A stretch of 64,000 nucleotides of DNA from Propylenella binzhouense (GTDB taxonomy: Bacteria > Pseudomonadota > Alphaproteobacteria > Rhizobiales > Afifellaceae), in assembly GCF_009866965.1 (NCBI RefSeq), contig NZ_SPKJ01000013.1, forward strand, positions 1 through 64,000. The letters run 5' to 3'. Shown here piece after piece: positions 45,219 through 57,570 of this stretch. The translations under genes and the position numbers were made by a program. The notes under the pieces are model-generated. The model saw only the letters and a list, made by a program, of their open reading frames with translations, was not told where the DNA came from and made no database searches. Each line of letters opens with the position of its first letter. Position 1 is the first letter of the stretch.

Positions 45219-45845
45219 GTGCAGAGCTACATCTCGGCCTTCGTCACCATCTTCGTCACCATCGATGCCCCCGGGCTCGCTCCGCTGTTCCTCGCGCTCA
45301 CCGCCGGAATGGCGCGCGAGGAGCGCAAGCATGTCGGGCTCCGGGCGGCCACGATCGCCTTCTGCATCCTCCTGCTCTTCGCCGTCGCCGGGACCGAGAT
45401 CCTCAGGTTCTTCGGCATCACCATCCATGCGTTCAGGACGGCGGGCGGGCTGCTCCTGTTCTACATCGCCTTCGAAATGATCTTCGAGAAGCGCCAGCAG
45501 CGTCACGAGCGGAGCGCCGAGCGGGCCACCACGCTGGAGGAGATGCGCAATCTCGCCGTCTTCCCGCTCGCCATCCCGCTCATTGCAGGCCCGGGCGCGA
45601 TTTCGGCGACCATCCTTCTCGGCGGCACGTTTCCCGGCCTGATCGAGCGGACCGCTCTCGTCGGCATCATCGCGCTCAACCTCCTCGTCGTCTTCGCCGT
45701 CTTCCTGCTCGCCGAACGCGTGGAAGGCTTTCTCGGAGCAACCGGGCGGATCGTGCTCACCCGGCTCCTCGGCATCATCCTGGCGGCGCTCGCCGTCCAG
45801 TTCGTGGCCGACGGGATCCTGGCCCTGGCCGGACGGAGCGGCTGA
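45219..45845 (+). CDS. MarC-family membrane protein
   Basis: A 208-residue inner-membrane protein with six hydrophobic segments: YISAFVTIFVTIDAPGLAPL, an opening AATIAFCILLLFAVAG, GGLLLFYIAFEMIF, AVFPLAIPLIAGPGAISATI, and two near the end. The APGLAPLF and IPLIAGPG motifs define the MarC/UPF0056 family. Its function is unsettled; it is not a proven drug pump. GTG 45219 follows GAGAGGA. The gene is divergent from gyrA across a 230-base gap with no other clear feature. Confidence 0.9.
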   Translation: MQSYISAFVTIFVTIDAPGLAPLFLALTAGMAREERKHVGLRAATIAFCILLLFAVAGTEILRFFGITIHAFRTAGGLLLFYIAFEMIFEKRQQRHERSAERATTLEEMRNLAVFPLAIPLIAGPGAISATILLGGTFPGLIERTALVGIIALNLLVVFAVFLLAERVEGFLGATGRIVLTRLLGIILAALAVQFVADGILALAGRSG

Positions 45846-46037
45846 CCGGAGGCGCGGCCCGGCCGAACGCGCCTGCATCACCGGCGGGACGGGCCTCGGC
45901 CCAGGCCCTTAGGCGCCGGCTGCCTGCCTGGCTTCCTTCACCCGCGCGCCGGCCCGAGGCGACGGTTGGACCGCATTGCCGCGGCCATCCCTGCGACTTC
46001 CCCTCCTCAGACCGCCGGAAATCTCCGATCCCGCGCC

Positions 46038-46526
46038 TCAGAACGGGATCTCGTCGTCGAGCTCGTCGCGGAACGAGCCGCGGCTTCCGCCCGCCGACCC
46101 GCCGCGCTCGACCGGCCCCGAACTGCCGAAATCCACCCCGCGACCCGACCGGTCCTCGACCTCGCCGGCGCCGGCACGGCCGTCGAGCATCGTCAGCTGG
46201 CTGTTGAAACCCTGCAGCACGACCTCCGTCGTGTAGCGCTCCTGGCCGGACTGGTCCTGCCACTTCCGCGTCTGGAGCTGCCCCTCGACATAGATCTTGG
46301 AGCCTTTCCGGAGATATTGCTCCGCGATCCGGCAGAGGCCCTCGTTGAAGATGACGACGCGGTGCCATTCCGTCCGCTCGCGCTGCTCGCCGGTCGCCCG
46401 GTCGCGCCAGCTCTCCGACGTGGCAAGCCGGAGATTGGCGATCGGACGGCCGTCCTGCGTCCGGCGGATCTCGGGATCGGCGCCGAGATTTCCGATCAGG
46501 ATCACCTTGTTCACGCTTCCGGCCAT
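46038..46526 (-). CDS. ssb: Single-stranded DNA-binding protein
   Basis: A 162-residue SSB that coats ssDNA in replication and repair. The OB fold begins [20 protein letters not shown] and includes [20 protein letters not shown] and [15 protein letters not shown] Gly/Ser-rich linker leads to the acidic tip DDEIPF that binds partner proteins. AGGAGAGG precedes ATG 46526; longer upstream frames are not used. It is divergent from the VOC-uvrA side, with a LexA box in between. Confidence 0.97.
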   Translation of the reverse strand: MAGSVNKVILIGNLGADPEIRRTQDGRPIANLRLATSESWRDRATGEQRERTEWHRVVIFNEGLCRIAEQYLRKGSKIYVEGQLQTRKWQDQSGQERYTTEVVLQGFNSQLTMLDGRAGAGEVEDRSGRGVDFGSSGPVERGGSAGGSRGSFRDELDDEIPF

Positions 46527-46622
46527 GGTCCTCTCCTGCTGGTCGTCAGGCCCGCAGCGAGCCCGCCCCGCTTTTCCCCCAACCGGCTCCCGTCTGCAAA
46601 TGGACGCTTGCAGGGGATATGT

Positions 46623-46637
46623 GTTCACTGTATGTTC
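46623..46637. promoter_or_regulatory. LexA (SOS) box between ssb and VOC/uvrA
   Basis: GTTCACTGTATGTTC fits the alphaproteobacterial LexA consensus GTTC-N7-GTTC exactly. It lies 97 bases from the ssb start and 65 bases from the VOC start. In Rhizobiales ssb and uvrA are commonly divergent and share such a box; here a VOC gene stands between the box and uvrA, and no second box is seen in the 110 bases before uvrA. Confidence 0.75.
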
Positions 46638-46701
46638 GCATCCGTCGCAGGTCAACTGGATTCCGGGCCAGGCGGGAACCCGGCAATAGCGGGAGGACGG
46701 A

Positions 46702-47124
46702 ATGGAGCAGCGGCTGAGCCTCGTCACTCTGGGCGTTGGCGATGTACCGCGCGCCGAGCGCTTCTATGCGGCGCTCGGCTGGCGCAAGGCCAACGATCAT
46801 GCCGAGGTGGCCTTTTACCAGCTGAACGGCCTCGTGCTCGCGCTCTGGGCGCGGAGCGCTCTTGCCGAGGATGCGCGTCTGGAGGATGCGGGCTCGCCTT
46901 TCGGCGGGATCGCGCTCGCCTACAATACGCGCGATCGCAACGAGGTGGACACGGTGCTCGCGGAGGCCGAACAGGCGGGCGGCACGCTCCTGAGGCGGGC
47001 CGCACCGACGCCCTGGGGCGGCTATTCGGGCTATTTTGCGGATCCCGACGGCCATGTCTGGGAGGTGGCCTTCAATCCCGACTGGTCGATCTCCGCCGAT
47101 GGGCGGACCACGCTCGGACGGTGA
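46702..47124 (+). CDS. VOC-family (glyoxalase-like) protein
   Basis: A 140-residue protein of two beta-alpha-beta-beta-beta units: [20 protein letters not shown] in the first, [20 protein letters not shown] then [17 protein letters not shown] in the second. The D-P-D-G-H-x-W-E-V motif marks the extradiol/glyoxalase superfamily. The reaction is unknown; relatives include metal-dependent lyases and antibiotic-binding proteins. It lies between an SOS box and uvrA in the same direction, so it may be induced with uvrA after DNA damage. Confidence 0.85.
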   Translation: MEQRLSLVTLGVGDVPRAERFYAALGWRKANDHAEVAFYQLNGLVLALWARSALAEDARLEDAGSPFGGIALAYNTRDRNEVDTVLAEAEQAGGTLLRRAAPTPWGGYSGYFADPDGHVWEVAFNPDWSISADGRTTLGR

Positions 47125-47234
47125 GCCCCGCGGCGCTTGGCCCGCCGCTCCGGCCTTTTGTGGGCGCTCCGGCGGCACTAGATAGGATCGGCGGACGGGA
47201 TGCTGCGCCGCACCTTCGATCATCCGGTAGAGAC

Positions 47235-50126
<2,892 letters not shown>

Positions 50127-50132
50127 AGCGGG

Positions 50133-51089
50133 CTATTTCCGCGCCGGCGCCGCTCCTGCGCCGCGGGCCCGGATCGCCCGCGCGCGCCGGAACGGCCGTC
50201 CGTCGATCGCCGCGAGCCCGACGCCGATCAGCGCCATGCCCGCAAACTGACGGGGTTCGAGCCGTTCGCCGAGGATCGCCGCGCCGAGCGCGACCGCGCT
50301 GACCGGCACCAGAAAGGTGACGAGCAGCAGGTTGGTCGCCCCGGCCGTCGCGAGCAGGCGGAAATAGAGGATGTAGGCGAAGGCGGTCGAGACCAGCGCG
50401 AGCCCTGCAAGCGCCAGCCAGACGGCGGTCCCGGGCGCCGGAAGCTGCCACGGCCGGTCGGCCACGAGCGCGAGCGGGACGAGGATGGCGGCGGATGCGG
50501 TGATCTGGCCCGCCGCAGTGCCGATCGGCGTCAGCCCGAGCGCGCCGAAGCGTCTCCCGAAGACGCCGGCACAGGCGTAGCTGAGCGCGGCGGCAAGGCA
50601 GGCGAGCTGTGCCGGAAGATCGTGCCCGAGCCCGACAAGCGCGTCCGGTCCGATCATCACCGCAACGCCGGCGAAGCCGGCGGCAAGCCCCGCGATGCGC
50701 GCCGTCGTCAGCTTCTCGTCGGGCGTGGCGAAATGGGCCACGACCACGGTGAAGAGCGGCGTCGTGGCATTGAGGATCGAAGCGAGGCCGCTCGCGATCT
50801 GCGTCTGTCCCCAGACGATCAGCGCGAAGGGCAGGACGTTGTTGAGGACGCCCATCGCCGCGAACGCCGCCCAGACCCGGGGACCGGCCGGCCGCCTGGC
50901 GCCGAGAAGCGCGAGCACGGCCTGGAGCGCGAGGGCGGCAAGCGCGACCCGGCAGGCGACGATGGTGAGCGGCGGCAGGGCGTGCACGGCGATGCCGTTG
51001 AAGAAGAAGGACCCACCCCAGAGAATCGACAGCGTGACGAGCATCGTCCATTCGGTCGCGCCCATCACGCTGTTCGCCGCCCTCGCCAT
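50133..51089 (-). CDS. EamA/DMT-superfamily transporter
   Basis: A 318-residue inner-membrane protein with two five-helix EamA repeats: MLVTLSILWGGSFFFNGIAV at the start; GLASILNATTPLFTVVVAHF, a key half-repeat segment; SYACAGVFGRRFG; and LVTFLVPVSAVALGAAILGE near the end. AAGGGG precedes the ATG. It would export a small metabolite; the substrate is unknown. It is not closely similar to the transporter encoded at 18877. Confidence 0.9.
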   Translation of the reverse strand: MARAANSVMGATEWTMLVTLSILWGGSFFFNGIAVHALPPLTIVACRVALAALALQAVLALLGARRPAGPRVWAAFAAMGVLNNVLPFALIVWGQTQIASGLASILNATTPLFTVVVAHFATPDEKLTTARIAGLAAGFAGVAVMIGPDALVGLGHDLPAQLACLAAALSYACAGVFGRRFGALGLTPIGTAAGQITASAAILVPLALVADRPWQLPAPGTAVWLALAGLALVSTAFAYILYFRLLATAGATNLLLVTFLVPVSAVALGAAILGERLEPRQFAGMALIGVGLAAIDGRPFRRARAIRARGAGAAPARK

Positions 51090-51276
51090 GCCAGAACCCC
51101 TTCCGCGACGGTGTCAGTAGCGCACCGACGCGGATGGGGCCGCCCGATTCATGCAGGCGTGTGACGGGAGCAATGCGCGCCGGGCAGACCAGCTCTGCCG
51201 TTCGCCGGCTGCCCAGTCTGGCAGCAAATGCCTATATCGACGCCATCCAAAGTCATAGATGAAGTGGAGGCGCGTC

Positions 51277-51438
51277 ATGTCGCGCGCAATGTCGACCATC
51301 CTTACCAAGCTGCACCGCTGGCATCGCTACCGCCAGACGGTGCGCGAACTTGCTGCGCTTTCGAACCACCAGCTGAGCGACCTCGGTCTTACGCGTGGCC
51401 AGATTGAGAGCGTGGCGCGCAGGGCCGTGCAGGCCTGA
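51277..51438 (+). CDS. DUF1127 small protein
   Basis: A 53-residue protein: HRWHRYRQTVRELAALSNHQ then LSDLGLTRGQIESVARRAV, the exact DUF1127 (YjiS-like) pattern. In alphaproteobacteria such Arg-rich small proteins affect phosphate and nitrogen homeostasis and RNA metabolism. GTGGAGG lies before ATG 51277; an in-frame ATG at 51259 is upstream of that ribosome site and less likely. A strong hairpin 30 bases downstream ends this short transcription unit. Confidence 0.88.
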   Translation: MSRAMSTILTKLHRWHRYRQTVRELAALSNHQLSDLGLTRGQIESVARRAVQA

Positions 51439-51467
51439 AACGGCCGACGATACGGATTTGCGCTGAG

Positions 51468-51489
51468 GGGGCAGGCCGTGGCCTGCCCC
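51468..51489 (+). terminator. Strong hairpin downstream of DUF1127 gene
   Basis: GGGGCAGGCC and GGCCTGCCCC pair perfectly around a GT loop. The stem begins 30 bases after the DUF1127 stop. No T-run follows, so termination would rely on stem strength or Rho; the hairpin could equally protect the 3' end of this small mRNA. Confidence 0.55.
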
Positions 51490-51638
51490 TCTCGATTCGG
51501 GCGTCCGCGCCCGGCAACTCATGCGGGCCCGGCGGTCGCCGTCGCGGTCCACCGCCGCGACATGTCGCACCGGCCGGCGGAACGGCGCCGGATGCCTGCC
51601 GTTGACGTGCTGCAAATCCCGAATCGCAGGAGGTTCAG

Positions 51639-52202
51639 ATGCAGTCGCTCGACGGCAAGCGGATTGCCATTCTCGCCACCCATGGTTTCGAGCAGTCCGA
51701 GCTCGAAGTACCGCTGAAAAAGCTGCGCGACGCCGGCGCCCAGGTCGACGTGGTCGCGCCGGAGGCGGGCGAGATCAGGGGCTGGGACAAGAAGGACTGG
51801 GGCGGCCCCGTGGCGGTGGACCGGAAGCTCTCCGAGGCGAGTGCGGAGGCTTATGACGCGCTGGTGCTGCCCGGCGGTCAGATCAACCCGGACCTGCTGC
51901 GCACCGACCCGGCCGCGCTCGACTTCATCCGCGCCTTCGATGCGCAGAAGAAGGTGATCGCCGCTGTCTGCCACGCGCCCTGGCTCCTGATCGAGACCGG
52001 CATTGCCCGGGGCCGGAACATGACCGGCTACAAGTCGATCCGGACCGATCTCGCCAATGCCGGCGCCAAGGTCCACGACGAACCGGTCGTGGTCGACCAG
52101 GGCATCGTGACGAGCCGCAATCCGGGCGATCTCGACGCCTTCTGCGACAAGATCGCCGAGGAGGTGAACGAGGGGCGGCACCGCCAGCGCCAGGCGGCCT
52201 GA
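51639..52202 (+). CDS. DJ-1/PfpI-family protein (YhbO/PfpI type)
   Basis: A 187-residue protein of the type 1 glutamine amidotransferase fold. KRIAILATHGFEQSELEVPL, DALVLPGGQINPDLLR and the nucleophile elbow VCHAPWLLIE (Cys in C-H-A-P) match PfpI/YhbO proteins, reported as deglycases, glyoxalases or chaperones under carbonyl and oxidative stress. GGAGG precedes the ATG. It is alone between the DUF1127 hairpin and trmFO, 69 bases apart. Confidence 0.92.
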   Translation: MQSLDGKRIAILATHGFEQSELEVPLKKLRDAGAQVDVVAPEAGEIRGWDKKDWGGPVAVDRKLSEASAEAYDALVLPGGQINPDLLRTDPAALDFIRAFDAQKKVIAAVCHAPWLLIETGIARGRNMTGYKSIRTDLANAGAKVHDEPVVVDQGIVTSRNPGDLDAFCDKIAEEVNEGRHRQRQAA

Positions 52203-52271
52203 TCCCGGACCGGACCGGCGCGCGGGCTCCAGCGCTTGCGGGGCCCGCGCCGGCTCGGCCATAAGGGCTGG

Positions 52272-53684
52272 ATGTCGAACGCTCTTCCTGTTCACGTCGT
52301 GGGTGCCGGCCTCGCCGGCTCGGAGGCCGCCTGGCAGCTGGCCCAGGCCGGCGTGCCGGTGATCATCCACGAAATGCGCCCCACGGCGATGACGCCGGCG
52401 CACCGGACCGGTGCGTGGGCAGAGCTCGTCTGCTCGAATTCGTTCCGATCCGACGATGCCGAGAACAACGCGGTCGGCGTCCTCCATGCCGAGATGCGCC
52501 GTGCCGGCTCGCTCGTGATGGCAAGTGCCGACGCGCACCAGGTGCCCGCCGGCGGCGCGCTCGCGGTCGATCGCGTGGCGTTCTCCGAGGCGGTGACCGC
52601 GGCGCTCCGTAGCCATCCGCTGGTCGCCTTCGAGCCGGGCGTGGTGGAGGCGCTCCCCCCGGCGGATTGGGGTCCGACGATCGTCGCGACCGGCCCACTC
52701 ACCGCGCCGGCCCTGGCGGAATCGATCCGAGCCGAAACGGGTGCGGAAAGCCTCGCCTTCTTCGATGCGATCGCGCCGATCGTGCACCGCGATTCGATCG
52801 ACATGGACGTGGCCTGGTTCCAGTCGCGCTATGACAAGCCGGGTCCGAGCGGGACCGGCGCGGACTACGTCAACTGCCCGCTCGACCGCGACACCTACCA
52901 CCGCTTCGTGGATGCGCTGGCGCGGGCCGAAATCGTCGCCTTCCGGGACTGGGAGAAGGACACGCCCTATTTCGAAGGCTGCCTGCCGATCGAGGAGATG
53001 GCCGCACGCGGCCCAGAAACCCTGAGGCACGGGCCGATGAAGCCGGTTGGCCTCACGGACCGACATCGTCCGGACGTGAAGCCCTATGCCGTCGTGCAGC
53101 TTCGGCAGGACAACGCCCAGGGCACGCTCTTCAACATGGTCGGCTTCCAGACCAAGATGAAGCATGGCGAGCAGGTGCGCATCTTCCGGATGATCCCGGG
53201 CCTCGAGCGCGCCGAATTCGCGCGGCTGGGCGGCCTGCACAGGAACACCTTCCTCGATTCGCCGAAGCTCCTCGATCCCACGCTCCGGCTGAGGGCACGC
53301 CCGCATGTCCGCTTCGCCGGCCAGATCACCGGCTGCGAAGGCTACGTGGAATCGGCCGCGATCGGGCTGCTGGCCGCGCGCTTCACCATCGCGGAGCGCG
53401 GCGGCGCCGTCCCGCAGCCGCCGCCGGCGACCACGGCGCACGGCGCCCTCCTCGGCCATGTGACCGGCGCCGGCCGGCTTCCCGGCGACGAACCGGGAAC
53501 GTTCCAGCCCATGAACGTGAATTTCGGCCTGTTCGCACCGATCGCGGAGCCGACGGGGAATGCGGCCGGGCGGCGCCCCAAGGGCAAGGAGAAGACGGCC
53601 GCCCGCAAGCAGGCGCTCGCCGCTCGCGCGCGCGCCGATTTCGCGGCCTGGCTGGATGCGCAGACCGGCCGCGACGCGGCCTAG
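52272..53684 (+). CDS. trmFO: Methylenetetrahydrofolate--tRNA-(uracil-5-)-methyltransferase TrmFO
   Basis: A 470-residue folate- and FAD-dependent enzyme that makes m5U54 in the tRNA T loop. The dinucleotide-binding [20 protein letters not shown] is followed by [38 protein letters not shown] and [19 protein letters not shown] 52272 follows AAGGG. Length is normal for the family. Its TAG stop lies in a CTAG shared with the TAG of the convergent DUF4153 gene, so the two end within the same four bases. Confidence 0.95.
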   Translation: MSNALPVHVVGAGLAGSEAAWQLAQAGVPVIIHEMRPTAMTPAHRTGAWAELVCSNSFRSDDAENNAVGVLHAEMRRAGSLVMASADAHQVPAGGALAVDRVAFSEAVTAALRSHPLVAFEPGVVEALPPADWGPTIVATGPLTAPALAESIRAETGAESLAFFDAIAPIVHRDSIDMDVAWFQSRYDKPGPSGTGADYVNCPLDRDTYHRFVDALARAEIVAFRDWEKDTPYFEGCLPIEEMAARGPETLRHGPMKPVGLTDRHRPDVKPYAVVQLRQDNAQGTLFNMVGFQTKMKHGEQVRIFRMIPGLERAEFARLGGLHRNTFLDSPKLLDPTLRLRARPHVRFAGQITGCEGYVESAAIGLLAARFTIAERGGAVPQPPPATTAHGALLGHVTGAGRLPGDEPGTFQPMNVNFGLFAPIAEPTGNAAGRRPKGKEKTAARKQALAARARADFAAWLDAQTGRDAA

Positions 53685-55450
53685 AGCGGGCCGGTCCAGT
53701 CGCCGGCGCGGAGGAACAGCAGGAAGCGCCCGGCGAGACCGTTCCCGCCCGGCCCGGGGCTTGCCACAGTCTCGAACAGCATGCCGATCCGGCGCCCGCC
53801 GAGATCATGCTCCAAGAAGAGCGGACCCGGCACAGCCCGGTTCGCAAGGGCGGCGACGATGTCCGCTTCCGCGATCCGAAGGCTCGCGCCGTCCTGCTCG
53901 AACACGAGACCGCCCTCCTCCGTCCTGACCTGAAGCTCCCGCCCCGCCACGGCAATTGCGACCGCGGGCGCCGACATGCCCCATTCGAGCCACGGGACCA
54001 CGATGTCGTAGCCCGCGACGGAGACGGGGCCGCGCGCGGACTGGTCGGCCGAGTAGCTCAGCCCCGCGGGGCTCGTCACCTGCACCGGCGCCGCGCCGAG
54101 GGCAGCGGCGACGCGTTCGAGGCGGTCGCGCCGCTCCGGCAGCCCCAGCGCCGGGACGATGTCGGGCGCGAGGGATGCGACGGCGTCGAGCCGGCCCACT
54201 TCGTCGAGAAGGGAAAGGATGGAGCGGACCTCCGCGGCCGCGGCGCGGTCGAGCGGCGCTCCGGTCGCGACCCCGCCCTCGCCGGACGCGGCGGAACGGG
54301 CGAGCACGGCCGCAAGCCGTTCGGTCTGGCTGCCGACCGTCGTCGCGATCATGCCCCAGGGGCCGAACGAGCCGAGAAGGAGAAGGAGCGCGGCCGCGGC
54401 CGGGATGACCCGGATGTCGCGGCGCAAGCGCCGGAATGCCTGCGCGGCGAGGACAATGACGAGAAAGAGCGCGAAGAGCGCCAGCGCATAACGCCGCGGG
54501 GTCATGCCCGCCGAGCCGATCCGGACCGATACGGCATAGGCGAGAAGCAGCAGGGGACCGGGCAGGATCACCGGCCAGCAGCGGAGGAAGAGCCGCGTGC
54601 TCGCGCGCGCAAAGGCCTCGAAAGGATCGGCCGCGAGCCTCAGCAGCAGTACCGCGGAGCCGAAGCTGAGCACCATCCAGCCGATCTGGTTCTTCGGCAG
54701 TTCGCCCGTGAGAAGGATCTTGAGGCCATAGACGTGAAGGAGCAGCGCATAGGCGACGAGAAGCGGCACGGCTACGAAATCGGAGAGCACCGCGATGCCG
54801 GCGACGATGAGGTCGCCGGGATCCACCGAGTCCGTATCCGGCATCGTCCGCGGGATCTGGGAAAGGGCGAAGAGCGGCCCGACGAAGCCGAGGCCCGTCA
54901 CCCAGATGTGCCCGTAGGTGTCGCCCGGGAGATCGACCTCGAAGAGATATTCGACGGAAGCGAGAATGGCCGAGACGCCGGCCAGGAACACCGCGACGGT
55001 GACGAGGGCGAGCGCCGAGACGTTGATGAGACGCCAGACGAATGCCCAGAATCCGGCGCTGCGGGCTCCGCTATAGGCCGCGAGCGGGACGAGGAGGAAG
55101 AGTGCGCCCGCCACCGCGAGCGGCGCGATCATCAATTGCTCCGCCCACCAGGTCGCGGCCGCCGCGGCAAGGCCCGCAAGGACCGAGGCGAGGACCCGCC
55201 TGCCGGCCGCCATCCTCCGCGATTCGGCGAGGAGGACGGCCACGAGGCCGGCGAGTGCCGCCGAGCCCATTGCGAGCGCGAGGCGCTCCAGGAGCTTGGG
55301 GGAAAGGGCATTCGGATCCGCGACCTGCCAGTTTCCGACGGCTGTCAGGGCGGCGATCGCGACCACCGTGACGGGGAACCGCGCCAGTCCTGCGGCGAGA
55401 TCGCCGGGTGCCGCCCATAGGCGCCGGAATGCGCCGAGGCGAAGGCTCAC
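53681..55450 (-). CDS. DUF4153 multi-pass membrane protein
   Basis: A 589-residue inner-membrane protein with about ten to twelve hydrophobic helices in the first 370 residues ([56 protein letters not shown]), then a C-terminal soluble domain (about 400-589). The DUF4153 segment around [20 protein letters not shown] is typical. Its function is unknown. The GTG start overlaps the stop of the squalene synthase-like gene (GTGA). Confidence 0.8.
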   Translation of the reverse strand: MSLRLGAFRRLWAAPGDLAAGLARFPVTVVAIAALTAVGNWQVADPNALSPKLLERLALAMGSAALAGLVAVLLAESRRMAAGRRVLASVLAGLAAAAATWWAEQLMIAPLAVAGALFLLVPLAAYSGARSAGFWAFVWRLINVSALALVTVAVFLAGVSAILASVEYLFEVDLPGDTYGHIWVTGLGFVGPLFALSQIPRTMPDTDSVDPGDLIVAGIAVLSDFVAVPLLVAYALLLHVYGLKILLTGELPKNQIGWMVLSFGSAVLLLRLAADPFEAFARASTRLFLRCWPVILPGPLLLLAYAVSVRIGSAGMTPRRYALALFALFLVIVLAAQAFRRLRRDIRVIPAAAALLLLLGSFGPWGMIATTVGSQTERLAAVLARSAASGEGGVATGAPLDRAAAAEVRSILSLLDEVGRLDAVASLAPDIVPALGLPERRDRLERVAAALGAAPVQVTSPAGLSYSADQSARGPVSVAGYDIVVPWLEWGMSAPAVAIAVAGRELQVRTEEGGLVFEQDGASLRIAEADIVAALANRAVPGPLFLEHDLGGRRIGMLFETVASPGPGGNGLAGRFLLFLRAGDWTGPL

Positions 55451-56166
55451 CGGAGGGCGCTCCCGATCCTGCGGCGGCCGCCGACCCTCCGGGTCGCCGC
55501 CGCCGCCGTCATGCGGGCGAGGATTGCGAAGTCGCCGGGCGGGCCTGAGCCTGCGCGGGCGGCGATCGGCCGGACGGCGGCGAGCGGCAGGAAGGCCGGA
55601 AGCGCGTCCGGCGCCACGCCTGCGAGCGCGCGGTTGGCGGCCTCGAGATCGTCCAGCGCCGCGCGGGCGATGATCGACGGATCGCTCTCGCCTCCCGTTC
55701 CGGACCCGGCTCGGCGGGCAAGCTGCCGCGCCTTGTCGTAGGCACCCCCGGCCGCGCTGCTCGCCTCCGCGAGCGGCCCGCCCGAGGCCCCGAGCAGGCC
55801 GGCGGCGGCGCGGAACAGGAGCGCCTCGGGTTCGTCGCGGATCGCCTCCTCCGCTCCGGGCTCGTGATAGAGCTCAAGGCGGCGGGCGGCCACGATCCCC
55901 TGAAGCGCGGCCGGATCGAGCCGATGCTCCCCGATCGCGTGCGCAAGTTCCCGGAGAAGCGGCGTTGGCGCCGCCGCCCCCTGCCCGATCGCCGAAAGCT
56001 GGTCCTGCCACCATTGCAGCCGGATCTCGCCGAGAAGCGGCTCGCGCACCCGCGCCGCCAGCCGGCCGAGCTCCGCCGCGAAGGCGTAGAGCGCGAAGAG
56101 CGCCGGCCGCGACCCGGCCGGCGCGAAGAGCGTCGCGAAATAGCGCGGCCGGTCGGCCGCCCGCAC
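55447..56166 (-). CDS. Squalene/phytoene synthase-family protein (NDUFAF6-like)
   Basis: About 239 residues of a head-to-head prenyl synthase fold: DRPRYFATLFAP, LFALYAFAAELGRLAARVREP and LGEIRLQWWQDQ. The last replaces the Asp-rich motif of true synthases, as in the NDUFAF6 group, which assists complex I assembly in mitochondria. GTG 56166 is the first standard start in the conserved region; a CTG at 56229 overlapping the previous stop would add 21 residues in the same frame and cannot be excluded. It lies in the order secD-secF-Mth938-this gene, seen across alphaproteobacteria. Confidence 0.8.
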   Translation of the reverse strand: MRAADRPRYFATLFAPAGSRPALFALYAFAAELGRLAARVREPLLGEIRLQWWQDQLSAIGQGAAAPTPLLRELAHAIGEHRLDPAALQGIVAARRLELYHEPGAEEAIRDEPEALLFRAAAGLLGASGGPLAEASSAAGGAYDKARQLARRAGSGTGGESDPSIIARAALDDLEAANRALAGVAPDALPAFLPLAAVRPIAARAGSGPPGDFAILARMTAAAATRRVGGRRRIGSALR

Positions 56167-56225
56167 CAGCCCGGCCGACCCGGAATCCGGGCCCGGACCG
56201 GGTACCGAGCGCTCTGCGGCTCCGT

Positions 56226-56627
56226 TCAGCGGTTCGCCTCGACGGCGATGAAGGCGGCGGCGACCGCCCGCTCCTCGGAGAGGAGGACGTTGTAGGTCCG
56301 GACTGCCGCGCCCGTGCTCATGAGCTCCGGCCAGAGGCCGGCCGCGCGGAGCGCCGAAGTGGCCGGGCCGGGAAGCGGGCGCCGCGTCTCCCCCGTTCCG
56401 ACCAGCAGGACCTCGATCCCGCCGGCCTCGTCGAGGATGCGGGCGAGCGATTGCGGCGTGATCTCCTCGACCGAGGCGACCGCCCAGGATTCGATCCCGC
56501 TCGGCAGCGCGAGCAGCGACCCGCGATGGGACATGTCGGCGAAGCGGAACCCGCCATTGCCGTAGGAATCGATCGGCGCGCGTCCGGGATAGCGGGCAGG
56601 CTCGATGAGGAAGCCGCCGCCGGACAT
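56226..56627 (-). CDS. Mth938/DUF498-domain protein (NDUFAF3-like)
   Basis: A 133-residue protein of the Mth938-like fold: IDSYGNGGFRFADMSHRGSL, LLALPSGIESWAV, IEVLLVGTGETRRPLPG, and TYNVLLSEERAVAAAFIAV. The mitochondrial homologue NDUFAF3 helps build complex I. It stands next to the squalene synthase-like NDUFAF6 relative and follows secF by three bases. A role in respiratory complex or membrane protein assembly is likely by homology, though not proven in bacteria. Confidence 0.9.
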   Translation of the reverse strand: MSGGGFLIEPARYPGRAPIDSYGNGGFRFADMSHRGSLLALPSGIESWAVASVEEITPQSLARILDEAGGIEVLLVGTGETRRPLPGPATSALRAAGLWPELMSTGAAVRTYNVLLSEERAVAAAFIAVEANR

Positions 56628-56630
56628 GGG

Positions 56631-57563
56631 TCATGCCTTGGCGGGTGCGGAATCCGGCGTCTGGGCGGCCGCCGGCCGGAGATTGAAATAGATGAGGATC
56701 GGCCCGCCGATGAAGATCGAGGAATAGGTGCCGATGAAGACGCCCCAGATCATCGCCGCCGTGAAGGAACGGATCACCTCGCCGCCGAAAAAGAACAGCG
56801 CGAAGAGCGCGATCAGCGTCGTGAGCGAGGTGAGGACGGTGCGCGAGAGCGTCTGGTTGGTGGCGACGTCGATCACCTCCGTGATCGACATCTGCTTGTA
56901 GCGGCGGAGGATCTCCCGGATCCGGTCGAACACGACGACGGTGTCGTTCAGCGAATAGCCGACGATCGTCAGGATCGCCGCAATGCTCGAGAGGTTGAAA
57001 TCGAGCTGGACGATTGCGAAGAAGCCGATCGTCAGCACGACGTCGTGGACGAGCGTCGCGATCGCGCCGATGGCGAACTGCCACTCGAACCGGAACCAGA
57101 TGTAGAGGAGCACGCCGACCATCGTCGTGAGGACCGAGATCGTGCCGGTCCAGGCGAGGTCGCCCGCCACCCTGGGCCCGACCACCTCGACGCGCCGATA
57201 GGTGTAGTCCTCGGCGCCGAGCGTCTGCTGCACCTTCGTGACCGCCGCCTGCTGGGCCGCGTCGCCGCCCGGCTGCGTGGCGATGCGGATCAGCACGTCG
57301 TTCGGCGTGCCGAAGCCCTGGACCTCGACATCGCCGAGACCGAGGCTCTCCAGCGTCTGGCGAATGCCGCCGAGATCGGCCTCGGCCGTCTTGGTCTGCA
57401 CCTCGATCAGCGTGCCGCCCTTGAAGTCGATGCCGAGATTGAGCCCGACGGCGAAGAAGAGGACGAGCGAAACGGCCATCGCCGCCAGCGAGAGCGGGAA
57501 GCCGATCCGCGCAAGCCGCATGAACGGGATGCGCGTCTCGTCGGGAATGAAGCGGATCGGCAT
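56631..57563 (-). CDS. secF: Protein translocase subunit SecF
   Basis: A 310-residue membrane protein with six helices and one periplasmic domain. LGIDFKGGTLIEVQT, VGPRVAGDLAWTG, IVGYSLNDTVVVFDRIRE and SRTVLTSLTTLIALFALFFF are SecF hallmarks. With SecD and YajC it uses the proton gradient to complete export through SecYEG. It starts seven bases after the secD stop and is followed by the Mth938 gene. Confidence 0.97.
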   Translation of the reverse strand: MPIRFIPDETRIPFMRLARIGFPLSLAAMAVSLVLFFAVGLNLGIDFKGGTLIEVQTKTAEADLGGIRQTLESLGLGDVEVQGFGTPNDVLIRIATQPGGDAAQQAAVTKVQQTLGAEDYTYRRVEVVGPRVAGDLAWTGTISVLTTMVGVLLYIWFRFEWQFAIGAIATLVHDVVLTIGFFAIVQLDFNLSSIAAILTIVGYSLNDTVVVFDRIREILRRYKQMSITEVIDVATNQTLSRTVLTSLTTLIALFALFFFGGEVIRSFTAAMIWGVFIGTYSSIFIGGPILIYFNLRPAAAQTPDSAPAKA

Positions 57564-57570
57564 TGCGACC